In this document: positions 53,547 through 62,884 of the stretch, piece after piece
Layout: every line of letters begins with the position of its first letter
Position numbering within the stretch: the first letter of the stretch is position 1
NCBI RefSeq assembly: GCF_004768465.1
Contig: NZ_SRMF01000005.1
Span: 140,671-204,670, forward strand
Reading direction: 5' to 3'
Length of the DNA: 64,000 bases
Source: Natronospirillum operosum
GTDB lineage: Bacteria > Pseudomonadota > Gammaproteobacteria > Pseudomonadales > Natronospirillaceae
Position numbers and translations under genes: made by a program
The notes under the pieces: generated by a model
What the model was told of the DNA's origin: nothing
Database searches by the model: none
Seen by the model: the letters and a program-made list of their open reading frames with translations, nothing else

Positions 53547-55427
53547 ATGATCGTAGCCGACAATGAGACAGCGGTCGACCTCCTGTATTACGAGGCGATC
53601 GCAAAGACCGTAGTCCGGCTGGTTAGCCAGAAGTCAGAAGAACCTCTTAGCGTCGGCGTGCATGGTGACTGGGGTGCTGGTAAATCCAGCATCCTCATGA
53701 TGGTGGAGGAGACGTTTAGCAACCAGGAACGTGTACTCTGCGTGCGGTTTAACGGTTGGCTATTCCAAGGTTTCGAGGATGCTAAGACGGTCCTGATTGA
53801 AACGATCGTAAAGGAACTGCGCGGCAAGCGCCCCAATTCACAGAAGGTGGCTGAGCAGGCAAAAAAGGTATTGAGACGGGTCGACTGGATGAAAGTTACA
53901 CGGAGAGCCGGAGCGTATGGCTTGACGCTAGCGACAGGAATCCCGCACCCGGAGACGATAAAGGAACTGGGCTCAGCAGCACGAGACTTCGTTGGCAAGT
54001 CCGCAGAGGAAGTATCGTCGGAGGCCGTCGCTGCCCTCGTCAAGGGTTCCGGCGAATTTCTGCGCGAAGTCTCAGTGGACAATGCTCCTGAGCAGATGCA
54101 AGCATTTCGGGCCGAATTCGCTGAACTCTTGACGAACGCAGAAATTGATCACTTAGTTGTCCTTGTCGATGACCTCGATAGGTGTCTACCTGACACTGCA
54201 ATTGATACATTGGAAGCGATCAGGCTCTTCCTTTTCGTCCCGCGAGCGTCCTTTGTTATCGCAGCTGACGAAGGGATGATCGAATATGCTGTACGGCAAC
54301 ATTTTCCGGACCTGCCCGTGGCCACAGGACCGGCTACCTATGCCCGAAACTACCTAGAGAAACTTATCCAGGTGCCCTTCAGGCTGCCCTCGCTTGGATA
54401 TGCCGAGACGCGGATCTATGTGACTCTGCTCTTGGTGCTGAACGACTATGGCGAAAGGTCAGACGAATTCCAGAAGCTAACCGAACTGGCGCGCGAGTTA
54501 TTGCGGCGCCCATGGAAGGGTCCAGGTATAGACCGGAAGGCGGTCGAGAAGCTCTTAGGCGGTGTCCCTGTCGAGGTAGAGCGGGCGATGGAGTTAGCTG
54601 GCCGAATTGCGCCGATTCTGGCTGACGGCGCACGAGGCAACCCAAGGCAGATAAAGCGCTTCATCAATACGATGATGCTACGCTTGGCCATCGCAGAAGA
54701 GCGCGGCTTCCGAGATGAGCTGAACATCACGGTACTAGCCAAGGTTATGCTTGCAGAGCGCTTTGCCCCGGAACTCTACGACGCAATGGCACGCGGCTCA
54801 GCGAACACTGGTAAGTCGAAGGATCTGGCAGCGCTTGAAGCAGTGGTTTCTGCACAGCCAGACGAGGATTCTCTTCCCGATTGGCCGAACCTGGAATGGG
54901 CAAAGCAATGGGCCTCCATCGATCCGCCTCTTGCGGAGCACGATCTAAGACCGTACGTCTTCGTAACCCGGGATCGGCGAAGCGTGTTCGGCGCGATTAC
55001 ATCTCTTGGAGAGCTAGACGAGCTAGTTGAGAAGCTTCAGGGCTCGCCTCTGCAGGTAAAGCAAGCTGCGGCGGAAGTCACTCGCCTACGGTCCATAGAG
55101 GCCGAACAAGTCTTCGATGCCTTGCGCGCAAAGGTTCGTGACTCAGAAGACTTGACCCAAGAGCCTGCAGGCGTAAAGGGCTTAGCCGAGATTGCTAATC
55201 AGCACCCTTTCCTGAAGCGGCCGCTTCTCTCTTTCATTCAAGATCTTCCGGTCTCCAAACTCGGTCCGTGGGTAGTTAGTGGTTGGGCGTCAGTGTTTAG
55301 TGAAGCTCAAGTTAAGTCGGACTATTCGAAGACGCTAAAGGAGTGGGCCGGCCAGAATGACAACAAACAGCTTAAGGCAGCGGCGACTGCAGCAATAAAA
55401 CTAATCGGCAAACGGGCACAATCCTGA
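53547..55427 (+). CDS. qatA: Qat anti-phage system ATPase QatA (KAP family)
   Basis: 626 residues, a KAP-type P-loop NTPase. Walker A 'GVHGDWGAGKSSIL' (37-50), Walker B 'LVVLVDDLDRCLPD' (about 204-217) and 'RASFVIAADEGMIEYAV' are characteristic. The insert with membrane helices found in some KAP proteins is not evident. The three following genes (QatB, QueC-like QatC, TatD-like QatD) make the assignment to the Qat defence system secure. It is the first gene of the operon; its stop overlaps qatB by one base (TGATG). Confidence 0.93.
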   Translation: MIVADNETAVDLLYYEAIAKTVVRLVSQKSEEPLSVGVHGDWGAGKSSILMMVEETFSNQERVLCVRFNGWLFQGFEDAKTVLIETIVKELRGKRPNSQKVAEQAKKVLRRVDWMKVTRRAGAYGLTLATGIPHPETIKELGSAARDFVGKSAEEVSSEAVAALVKGSGEFLREVSVDNAPEQMQAFRAEFAELLTNAEIDHLVVLVDDLDRCLPDTAIDTLEAIRLFLFVPRASFVIAADEGMIEYAVRQHFPDLPVATGPATYARNYLEKLIQVPFRLPSLGYAETRIYVTLLLVLNDYGERSDEFQKLTELARELLRRPWKGPGIDRKAVEKLLGGVPVEVERAMELAGRIAPILADGARGNPRQIKRFINTMMLRLAIAEERGFRDELNITVLAKVMLAERFAPELYDAMARGSANTGKSKDLAALEAVVSAQPDEDSLPDWPNLEWAKQWASIDPPLAEHDLRPYVFVTRDRRSVFGAITSLGELDELVEKLQGSPLQVKQAAAEVTRLRSIEAEQVFDALRAKVRDSEDLTQEPAGVKGLAEIANQHPFLKRPLLSFIQDLPVSKLGPWVVSGWASVFSEAQVKSDYSKTLKEWAGQNDNKQLKAAATAAIKLIGKRAQS

Positions 55428-56296
55428 TGGGAACTTCAGGAACATTCGGTGGGTCAAAAAATGGGCTTGTTCCAAGCTGGGTCAATGAACCAGCATCGCC
55501 GCCAGCTACAGAACCCTCGAACGCTGAACAGGACCCCACAAATAGCAACGACGAGAATGATCGGTCGAACCAGAGTAGAGATACGCCGACGCAAACATAT
55601 CCTCCAATCCCGGCTGTTCCGGCTGGTTCAGGCCTCAGCGGTGCGCGCGGGAACATGACGAGGGGGGCGCGAACATCCGATGGACGAGCGCTGCGGCGAG
55701 GTGCAAGCAAATATGTTCGTGCAAACGGCGGCGGAAGGGCAACATCAAGGCGAATGCCCAACCCCCGCGCTGTGGCCAGCGGAGTAGCCAACCTTGCACG
55801 GGTTTTCGCAAGCCAAGGACCAAAAGAAGCACTAAGGCGGTTCAACCTTGAAAGTATGGCGGGTGCTCCCGCTGAGGATGTGTTCGTAGCGTTGACGGAT
55901 ATGTTGTGCCCTGCGGGCGGAAGCATAGACGAGTCTCTCGCGAGAGACGCGATGCTTGAGACGGTCGCCGACCTCGCAGCCTCTGGCGTTGGCAATTTCG
56001 ATCAACTCTCTGCGGACGACCTGCGCGAATTGTTTGTCGGGGTGGTCAGCCGCTCTATCGAGGGTAAAATCCTGAATGAGGTTGGAACCAACGCTATTTC
56101 GGCCCCTTCAAATATTGCCGGAGTAGAACGCGCCCAGGCTATGCTGCATGACTTTGTTGAAGGTTGTGTGCGTGACGAGTTCGACGCTCGCGGAGCCGAT
56201 TTTAGTGATCTTGATGTGGAAGTTATAGGTGGCTTTGTCGACGATCTCTATAGCGCCGCACTCGATTTGGTCGAGGCTTTAGGAGACGCCGGATGA
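55427..56296 (+). CDS. qatB: Qat system protein QatB
   Basis: 289 residues. It begins 'MGTSGTFGGSKNGLVPSWV', followed by a long low-complexity, Pro/Ser/Asn-rich linker (about 20-115), then a helical domain to the end with an acidic tail. The Gly-rich N-terminus before an unstructured linker fits QatB being the protein acted on by the QueC-like QatC; work on related QueC-like defence enzymes reported attachment of a deazaguanine to a partner N-terminus, which I cite from memory. No enzymatic motif is seen. It overlaps qatA by one base and qatC by four. Confidence 0.88.
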   Translation: MGTSGTFGGSKNGLVPSWVNEPASPPATEPSNAEQDPTNSNDENDRSNQSRDTPTQTYPPIPAVPAGSGLSGARGNMTRGARTSDGRALRRGASKYVRANGGGRATSRRMPNPRAVASGVANLARVFASQGPKEALRRFNLESMAGAPAEDVFVALTDMLCPAGGSIDESLARDAMLETVADLAASGVGNFDQLSADDLRELFVGVVSRSIEGKILNEVGTNAISAPSNIAGVERAQAMLHDFVEGCVRDEFDARGADFSDLDVEVIGGFVDDLYSAALDLVEALGDAG

Positions 56297-57663
56297 GAAG
56301 GTTTAGTTTTATTGGCCGACTCGGCCCCCACGACAATTGTAGAGTCGAGACCATACAGCCCGACGCTGATGTATACGAAATTGACTTTTTAGATGACGAC
56401 CAGAACATGGGCTTCGGCATCGGTCAAGCACTGAGCCAACTGGCATCATTTGGACTGCAACCTTCCGAGAATGGTATCGATCTTGTAGTTCTCGCCGCGC
56501 TTGTCAACGCTGGCGATACAAGAGTCTCACGAAAATTGAACGCACAGGACGGTTGGACAAGGGAGATCGACCTGTACGTCCCCGTGTCTGACCCTTCAAG
56601 CTGGACCGCGAACACGAAATCAATAGAAGCGATGCTGCGCTTCCTCACTGGCGATCGGTGGCGAGTTTTCTTCCGTGACCGACCGAGCAAGACTATGACC
56701 CTCTCTATGGCTCCACAGATCTTTGCAATCGATGGGCTGACTAAAGTAAGCCTACTGTCCGGTGGTTTGGACAGTCTTGTCGGAGCAGTCGACCTTCTTA
56801 GCAGCGGTGAGCACTTCCCAATGTTAATCAGCCATTATTGGGACAGTGAGACTGCGAATGCCCAAGCCTACATCCTTGACCGATTGAAAAACCGGTTCGG
56901 CAAAGAATCCTTCAAAAGCGTACGGGTGCGGCTCGGTTTCGACAAACATCATTTAACCACCGGGGAGAAGGAAAATACGCAACGGGGTAGGTCCTTTCTA
57001 TTTTACTCGCTCGCAACGCTATCCGCGTCAGCGATCAATGGACAAACCAACGTCGACATTCCTGAGAACGGCCTAATCGCGCTCAACGTACCTCTTGATC
57101 CATTACGTTTTGGAGCACTGAGCACGCGGACTGCACATCCGCATTTTATCGCGAGCATGCAAGAACTTATCGATTCTCTAGACCTTAAGGTCAGATTGAA
57201 CAATCCATATCGGCACAAGACGAAAGGAGAAATGGTAGCGAACTGTGCAGACAAGACTTTCTTAGAGGGTATAGTGGCGAACTCAATGTCCTGCTCGTCA
57301 CCTGCGAAGGCGCGCTACAAGAAGCTTTCCCCACGGCACTGCGGCTATTGTGTCCCGTGCTTGATCCGCAGAGCTTCATTAAAGGCTGGCCTCGATGGAG
57401 ACGATGAGACGCTCTACATGGTTGAGGATCTGACAGGACATGTACTGGCCTCCGATCTGCCTGAAGGTGAACACGTCCGGTCTTTCCAACTGATGGCAAA
57501 GAGGATCAGGGCGAATCCAAGCCTGGCGAAAATCCTGATTCACAAGCCCGGACCACTTAATGGCGAGCTAGATGCCATACCAGGGTATGCCGACGTGTTT
57601 CGACGCGGTGTCCTTGAAGTCGCCGATCTCCTGAAGGGAGTTCGGGCACAGCCAGGAGCCTGA
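56293..57663 (+). CDS. qatC: Qat system QueC-like enzyme QatC
   Basis: 456 residues. The PP-loop ATP pyrophosphatase signature is 'LLSGGLDSLVGAVDLL' (SGGxDS at 156-161). Near residues 335-360 'SCSSPAKARYKKLSPRHCGY', then 'CVPCLIRRA', supplies the Cys set of the QueC zinc site. The N-terminal 150 residues are specific to the defence version. QueC makes preQ0, and QatC is thought to use similar chemistry. It starts inside qatB (ATGA) and is followed by qatD after two bases. Confidence 0.92.
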   Translation: MRRFSFIGRLGPHDNCRVETIQPDADVYEIDFLDDDQNMGFGIGQALSQLASFGLQPSENGIDLVVLAALVNAGDTRVSRKLNAQDGWTREIDLYVPVSDPSSWTANTKSIEAMLRFLTGDRWRVFFRDRPSKTMTLSMAPQIFAIDGLTKVSLLSGGLDSLVGAVDLLSSGEHFPMLISHYWDSETANAQAYILDRLKNRFGKESFKSVRVRLGFDKHHLTTGEKENTQRGRSFLFYSLATLSASAINGQTNVDIPENGLIALNVPLDPLRFGALSTRTAHPHFIASMQELIDSLDLKVRLNNPYRHKTKGEMVANCADKTFLEGIVANSMSCSSPAKARYKKLSPRHCGYCVPCLIRRASLKAGLDGDDETLYMVEDLTGHVLASDLPEGEHVRSFQLMAKRIRANPSLAKILIHKPGPLNGELDAIPGYADVFRRGVLEVADLLKGVRAQPGA

Positions 57664-57665
57664 AG

Positions 57666-58415
57666 GTGCGGCCCGACTACGTTGATTTTCATACGCATCT
57701 TGATCTCTATCCCGATCTAGCACAAGCGATCGCGGCTTGTGAGCGAAAGCGCGTTGCAACCCTAGCGGTTACGACCACACCAAAGGCGTTTGAGAGGAAC
57801 ATTGAACTATCCACGGATAGCGACTTCGTTAGGGTTGGGCTTGGCCTACATCCTCAGCTCGTCGCCGATCGGCACATGGAGATCGACTTGTTCGAAAAGC
57901 TTTTACCGCGGACACGTTACGTAGGAGAAATTGGTCTGGATCGCGGCCCCGCTCACTACCGATCTTTTGATCTGCAAAAGTTGGTCTTTGGGAGGATTCT
58001 TCGAGCTTGTGCGAAGCAAGGTGATAATATCCTAAGCCTTCATAGTGTCAGGGCAACAAAGCCGGTCCTGGATATGCTAGATGAACATCTGCCACCAAAT
58101 AGAGGGTGCGTTGTTTTGCATTGGTTCACCGGCAGTAAGGCAGATGTGCGTCGGGCTGTTGATCGCGGCTGCTATTTCTCAGTGAACGAGAGCATGCTTG
58201 CTTCCGCTCCTGGCGCGCGTGTAATGCGCGAAATACCAATTAACCGAGTGTTGACCGAGACGGACGGGCCATTCATCACTCGAGCTGGAAATCCAATCGA
58301 CCCTGGTGATGTGGAGCGAGCCATCGAAATGATTGCCTCTTCAGTAGGCTCGTCATTCGAGGACCTTCGCACACAGATCCTCTCAAATCTCAATAGGCTT
58401 GTGCAACGCAGTTAG
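57666..58415 (+). CDS. qatD: Qat system TatD-like nuclease QatD
   Basis: 249 residues of the TatD metal-dependent DNase family. Metal ligands are in 'DFHTHLDLY' (HxH), 'VGEIGLDRG' (Glu), 'LSLHSVRA' (His), 'VLHWFTGS' (His) and 'LTETDGPF' (Asp). It is the presumed effector or processing nuclease of Qat. The start is GTG, two bases after the qatC stop, so translation is coupled; no ATG is available before the HxH motif. All four Qat genes appear intact. Confidence 0.92.
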   Translation: MRPDYVDFHTHLDLYPDLAQAIAACERKRVATLAVTTTPKAFERNIELSTDSDFVRVGLGLHPQLVADRHMEIDLFEKLLPRTRYVGEIGLDRGPAHYRSFDLQKLVFGRILRACAKQGDNILSLHSVRATKPVLDMLDEHLPPNRGCVVLHWFTGSKADVRRAVDRGCYFSVNESMLASAPGARVMREIPINRVLTETDGPFITRAGNPIDPGDVERAIEMIASSVGSSFEDLRTQILSNLNRLVQRS

Positions 58416-58697
58416 ACGGGGTAATCCAAGCCGGCAAAAAATGGGGGGATTCCCACAGCAGTGGGCCAACAAGTTCGAAACTTCTACTTTCAATGCCTTC
58501 ACGAGCAACTTGAGGGCACCACTGTGGAACAACTTATGCAGTGGATTGTGCCCAAACTCTGGTTGTGACACAGCGTGCAAGTTAGACTTGGGCATGGCGT
58601 ATCAGTCCGCTGATGGTTCTGATCATGGTGGAGATCAACCAACAGGATACGCCACCTCTTCAGCCTGGTTCCATTCAACAGAAATTACCATAACTCT

Positions 58698-59666
58698 ATG
58701 AGCCGACAACCTGCACTGGATAAACTGTTTCACACTCTCGCCCCGGATTGGGTGAGAGTTCGACATGTAGCATTGAACGAAAACCTACCAACTTTGGAAG
58801 ATAGGCTGAGTTATTCAGTCAAAATGAAATCCAGGATTGCTCTGGAGGGTTTGGGGAACCTGCACCCGCCCACTGGTCGATTGAATTCTGCTCACAAAGA
58901 AGCACTAGAAGAGTTAAAAAAATGGGTTACAGAAGAGACATACGAATCTGTTATCCCACTGGACCATATTCGAGGGTGTAGTGCCTCGGAGTCATTTTCC
59001 AGCAGGTTCCTGACATCAGAGTCAACCCCAGACACAATGGTAGAGTGGGGCGAAATTGCTCTTCCATTCTTGAGGGATCTCCGAGGCCTTTCGGATTATG
59101 ATGCTTTGAAGGTAGCTATGGCGCATGTCCAAGAACATCTGGGTGGGTGTGGGGTTATCGATGAATGGTCAGGTCGTTGGTGGATCCGCAACAATGGCGG
59201 AAGTCATCACTTGGCAGCAGCATGCTATCTTTCGAAGAAATTAGGATTGCACGAATCCGTTGACGGGTTGACGTGTACAAGGTACACCTTGAACCAGAGG
59301 GCATTGAGCAATGCCGAAGACTTGTGCTCGATTGCGATAATGCCGGTTCTTAGTACTAACAATTCGCAAAAAGATGTTTTTTCACGCTCTAGTTTTCTGA
59401 GCTATGATACCTTATGCCGAGAGCTTGGATTATCGGTAGCGAGCGTGACACTTGGAGCCTACGATTCGGTCGAGGGAGGACGTCGTTATCTACTACTACT
59501 CATAGACCGAAAAGCGAGTCAGGCGCAGAAGGGAGTTCGATTGCTGGAAGAAGGCCGCCAAAATCATAAAATGTGGTCGCTAGACTTTATTGCTTCTCAA
59601 TACTTTAATAGGCATCCGGATTTTGTTGAGGAATCATCGGTCAGTGCCCCATACATTCCACGATAA
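58698..59666 (+). CDS. hypothetical protein after the Qat operon
   Basis: 322 residues, soluble. The most distinctive stretch is 'WSGRWWIRNNGGSHHLAAAC' near residue 165, with a Gly-Gly-Ser-His-His motif, and an earlier 'GRLNSAHKEALEEL'. It faintly recalls DUF6685-type proteins, but I cannot confirm that. It lies 282 bases after qatD in a lower-GC context than the Qat genes, so it was probably acquired separately. The paired His and nearby Arg/Glu could form an active site. Given its place among defence genes, a defence or toxin role is possible; nothing in the sequence proves it. Confidence 0.6.
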   Translation: MSRQPALDKLFHTLAPDWVRVRHVALNENLPTLEDRLSYSVKMKSRIALEGLGNLHPPTGRLNSAHKEALEELKKWVTEETYESVIPLDHIRGCSASESFSSRFLTSESTPDTMVEWGEIALPFLRDLRGLSDYDALKVAMAHVQEHLGGCGVIDEWSGRWWIRNNGGSHHLAAACYLSKKLGLHESVDGLTCTRYTLNQRALSNAEDLCSIAIMPVLSTNNSQKDVFSRSSFLSYDTLCRELGLSVASVTLGAYDSVEGGRRYLLLLIDRKASQAQKGVRLLEEGRQNHKMWSLDFIASQYFNRHPDFVEESSVSAPYIPR

Positions 59667-59841
59667 GGATGTACAGTAGCAGTCTGACGAGGTGGCCCCC
59701 CAACTCTGCTAAGACCTTCATCACCGAGATACCTTGGCACAACGTCTCAGATAGCAATCTTGTTGGGGATTCCCGTCCAAACTGGCTATCAGCCTCGAGT
59801 AGGCTATGATGATTTTCTGACGAAAATGAACTGGCTTCCCA

Positions 59842-60252
59842 ATGAGCGATTCAAATCTATCTGAAATAACACTTTACGAGGTAAAGAAAAGCAAGGTGGC
59901 GCGTATCCGCTTAGCGCGAAAAGGGATCACGGGTGATATGGCAAAAGAGATTGTGAACCAAGTTGATCGCGATCTCATGTGTCGGGTACTGGGAGTGGAT
60001 CCCAGTACCCTAGCTCGCTATGTAAAACGTAAAAGGCTGACAACCGCAGTTTCAGAAACGATGTTGGACTTACTGACTACGGTGGAACTGGCGCAATCCA
60101 TTTGGGAGGAGAGGCGAGGTGCCTTGCAGCGGATGGAAGAACCCATAGTGGCCTTAGGAAACGAATCACCTATCGACTTAATGGATACGTTTGAAGGCAG
60201 GCGATGGGTGCGTGAGATCCTACATAAGATTGAGGTTGGGGATTTTTCCTGA
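59842..60252 (+). CDS. Xre/MbcA/ParS-type antitoxin
   Basis: 136 residues. An Xre-like N-terminal part ('MCRVLGVDPSTLARYVKRKR') is followed by the MbcA/ParS C-terminal region (DUF2384): 'ETMLDLLTTVELAQSIWEER' and 'GNESPIDLMDTFEGRRWVRE'. Such antitoxins usually precede a RES-domain toxin. Here no RES gene follows; the next DNA is an IS66 element starting 67 bases later, and a HEPN fragment lies on its far side. Either the toxin gene was broken by the insertion, or this antitoxin pairs with a HEPN protein. It is one of the few intact genes in the right part of the island. Confidence 0.8.
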   Translation: MSDSNLSEITLYEVKKSKVARIRLARKGITGDMAKEIVNQVDRDLMCRVLGVDPSTLARYVKRKRLTTAVSETMLDLLTTVELAQSIWEERRGALQRMEEPIVALGNESPIDLMDTFEGRRWVREILHKIEVGDFS

Positions 60253-60318
60253 ATGCATGCTGCCTCGCCATACTAAGCGTGGCTGCAATAGACTACCGCT
60301 GAGGCATGTACAAGAGAT

Positions 60319-60583
60319 GGTAAGTGCTCCATTAACCACATCTAACAACCCGTGATCCGCTCGGCTACCGTTGGCAGAAAATGTTCAACGGAGATCACCA
60401 TGACCGAATCCACACTGACCCACAAGCAGTCCTATTTTCTCGAGCGACTGCAGGAAGCCGAGCACTCCGGGCTCACCATTGTCCAACTGGCCGAGCAAGA
60501 GAATGTCTCGACGGCATTGCTGTACAACTATCGCCACGTGCTGCGCCGTAAAGGATATCTGGAGCCGGCACGCCGCAAATCGT
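60319..60583. repeat. left 265-bp inverted repeat of the IS66 element
   Basis: Inverted duplicate of the right end (62701-62965). It begins GGTAAGTGCTCC and ends inside a truncated tnpA copy. The only difference I found changes a Thr codon to Ala in the tnpA part. Confidence 0.9.
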
Positions 60584-60585
60584 AA
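60400..60585 (+). pseudogene. truncated tnpA copy of IS66
   Basis: Encodes the first 61 residues of TnpA ('MTESTLTHKQSYFLERLQEA', HTH 'STALLYNYRHVLRRKGYLEP'), then leaves the homology at RRKS and stops by chance. It is the coding part of the duplicated left end and is non-functional as a full TnpA, although the HTH could still bind DNA. Confidence 0.85.
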
Positions 60586-60607
60586 GCGATCCACTAACCC
60601 CGTCTGA

Positions 60608-62149
60608 TCATCTTGCTGTCGGCTCGATATTCCACGGCAGCAGCGCGTCGATTTCTGCATCCGTTTCAGCCAGTGGCAGTTGCTCAAAAACCTGTTTCAG
60701 GTAGTGATACGGCTCCAGACCATTCGCTTTGGCGGTCTCCATGATGGAGTACCAGGTCGCACTCGCTTTGGCACCGTGGGTGGTGTCCGAGAACAGCCAG
60801 TTTTTACGCCCGACCACGAACGGGCGGATGGCATTCTCGGCCCCATTGTTGTCGATCGGCAGGTGACCATTGCTCAGGTATTGCGTCAGCCCCTGCCAGC
60901 GCTCCAGAGTGTAATGGATGGCTTTGCCCAGTTGGCTTTTCGGCGTCACCGTGGACTGCTTCTTGTCCAGATTGGCTTTGAGCTTTTCCAGGATCGGAGT
61001 CGCCTTTTGTACTCGCACTGCCTGTCTCTCGGCAGCGGTGAGCCCTTTGATCTGTTTTTCGATGGCGTACAGCTTACCGATCTCGTTCAGGATGGCGGTG
61101 ATCGCCGGGCTTTTCTTGCCCTTGGGCAAGGCCTTTTCGGCTTCCACGAACTTGCGCCGTGCATGCGCCCAGCATTGAGCATGTTGCAGGCCTTGCCTGG
61201 CTGCCACCTTGTCATAGCCGGCATAGCCATCGGTCATGAGGGCGCCGTCATAGTCACTCAGCAGCGACTCGGCCACCGAGCCGGCTCGACTGGGACTGTA
61301 GTGATACAGCGTCACGTCGGGACTTCGCCCCTGTTCATCCGGAGGCTATAGTCCTCTGCGCACCCACATATAGGACTGACTGCTGGCAGCTTTATCCGGT
61401 TCCTTGTTGACCTGTAATCGGGTCTCGTCGATCAGGATCACCGGTGAGGTTCTCATGGCTGCCTCGAACCGCTCGATCAGCGGCTGTACCCGCTCACTGG
61501 CCTGGATATGCCATCGAGCCAGGGTGTTGCGCGGGATGTCGATGTCGTGGCGAGCCAGGATGGCGGACTGGCGGGCCAGTGGCAGGCTGTCCTGGAACTT
61601 GCTGGTCAGGGTGTAGGCCAGCAGCCCTGCACCGGCATTGCTCTTGGGCAGGATGGCCGGTGGTTTCTCGGCCGTCTGTACGCCCTGTTCTTCACAGCAG
61701 GGACAGGCGTACTGATGACGCACATGGCGTTCGACATAGAGCTTGGCCGGGATGAACTCGAGCCGCTCGCTGGTCTCGGCATCAATGCGCTGTTTGGTTT
61801 CACCACAGGCGCAGACTTTGTCAGCTTCCGGGATGTCGTGTTCGATCACCTCACGTGGCAGGTGCTCCGGCAACGGTTTGCGGCCCGCCGGGTTCTGCTT
61901 GGTGCGGGTGTAAGTGATCTCTTCGGTTGCAGGCGCATCCTGCTGCTCGGTCTGAGCCTCCTGTTCCAACGCATCGAGCTCTTCGGCTTCGTTGAACAGA
62001 TCCCCGGTCGGGTCATCGGTCTGTTTTTCCGAGCGCCGCCCGTACTGCTGAGTGGCCAACAGGCGCAGTTGCTCCTGCATCGCCAACAGGCGTTGAACCA
62101 ACTGGTCTTTGGGCATGGAGGCCAGGGTCTGGGTGTCGAACAGCTTCAT
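60608..62149 (-). pseudogene. IS66 transposase TnpC interrupted by an in-frame stop
   Basis: The full frame would be about 513 residues, the normal TnpC length. The N-terminal part runs from 62149 ('MKLFDTQTLASMPKDQLVQR', zinc-binding 'CACGETKQR' and 'YACPCCEEQG') to 'YMWVRRG', where CTA-TAG interrupts the frame at 61346-61351. The same frame continues 'PPDEQGRSPDVTLYHYSPSR' to the DDE-domain end ('NGAENAIRPFVVGRKNWLFS'). Removing the six bases CTATAG would restore an uninterrupted enzyme. It is either a recent loss or a readthrough case; loss is more likely. Confidence 0.85.
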
Positions 62150-62174
62150 GGCGCCCAGACTACCAGAAGGCCCG

Positions 62175-62531
62175 TCAATCCGGGCTCATAACAGTTTTAA
62201 AGTGCAGTGCAGAGTGCGGCTGCAGGCGTTCGATATCGATCCCGTCCAGCAACCAGCTCAGCTGTTCGGGGCTGATCTGGCCAAGACGCCTGGGCCACTT
62301 GAAGCGCTGTTTTTCCAGGCGCTTGTACCAGAGCACGAAGCCGTTGCGCTCCCAGTACAACAGCTTCACCTTGTCACGCTGACGGTTGCAGAACACGAAC
62401 AGCGCCGGCTGGAAGGGAGATAGGGTCATCTCCAGCTCCACGATGGCCGCCAGGCCATCAATGCTCTTGCGCATATCACACGGCTCGCGATACACATACA
62501 CCTGTGACACCGGCCAGTTGCGGATCCTCAT
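62175..62531 (-). CDS. tnpB: IS66 family protein TnpB
   Basis: 118 residues. 'VYREPCDMRKSIDGLAAIVE' at the start and 'LFVFCNRQRDKVKLLYWERN' (read in part) are the TnpB (IS66 Orf2) signature. It is a small accessory protein needed for IS66 transposition. Its ATG overlaps the tnpA stop (ATGA). It appears intact. Confidence 0.92.
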   Translation of the reverse strand: MRIRNWPVSQVYVYREPCDMRKSIDGLAAIVELEMTLSPFQPALFVFCNRQRDKVKLLYWERNGFVLWYKRLEKQRFKWPRRLGQISPEQLSWLLDGIDIERLQPHSALHFKTVMSPD

Positions 62532-62884
62532 GCTGACAACGCAGCCAGTGCCAGAGACAGCTGATGGGCCGGAACGCTCATCCAGACCGGCTGTCCATTG
62601 GCCAACTGAGTCTTGAGCTCAATGAACGCCGCCGGGTCAGTCTGCGGTGACGAAGTCACGGCCACGGGTTCAAAACCAGAACGGGCCTTGCCCGAAGAGG
62701 ACGATTTGCGGCGTGTCGGCTCCAGATATCCTTTACGGCGCAGCACGTGGCGATAGTTGTACAGCAATGCCGTCGAGACATTCTCTTGCTCGGCCAGTTG
62801 GACAATGGTGAGCCCGGAGTGCTCGGCTTCCTGCAGTCGCTCGAGAAAATAGGACTGCTTGTGGGTCAGTGTGGATTCGGTCAT
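62528..62884 (-). CDS. tnpA: IS66 family protein TnpA
   Basis: 118 residues from MTESTLTHK; the GTG-initiated extension upstream lies in the terminal repeat and is not used. A helix-turn-helix covers about 20-50 ('IVQLAEQENVSTALLYNYRH'). It is the DNA-binding accessory protein of IS66. The first 61 codons are duplicated at the opposite end of the element. Confidence 0.9.
   Translation of the reverse strand: MTESTLTHKQSYFLERLQEAEHSGLTIVQLAEQENVSTALLYNYRHVLRRKGYLEPTRRKSSSSGKARSGFEPVAVTSSPQTDPAAFIELKTQLANGQPVWMSVPAHQLSLALAALSA

Noticed and set aside
58399..58701. 100-codon open frame between qatD and the next gene.
   Set aside because: It overlaps the end of qatD, has no ribosome-binding site, and its composition is random-like (many Ser, Asn, Cys).
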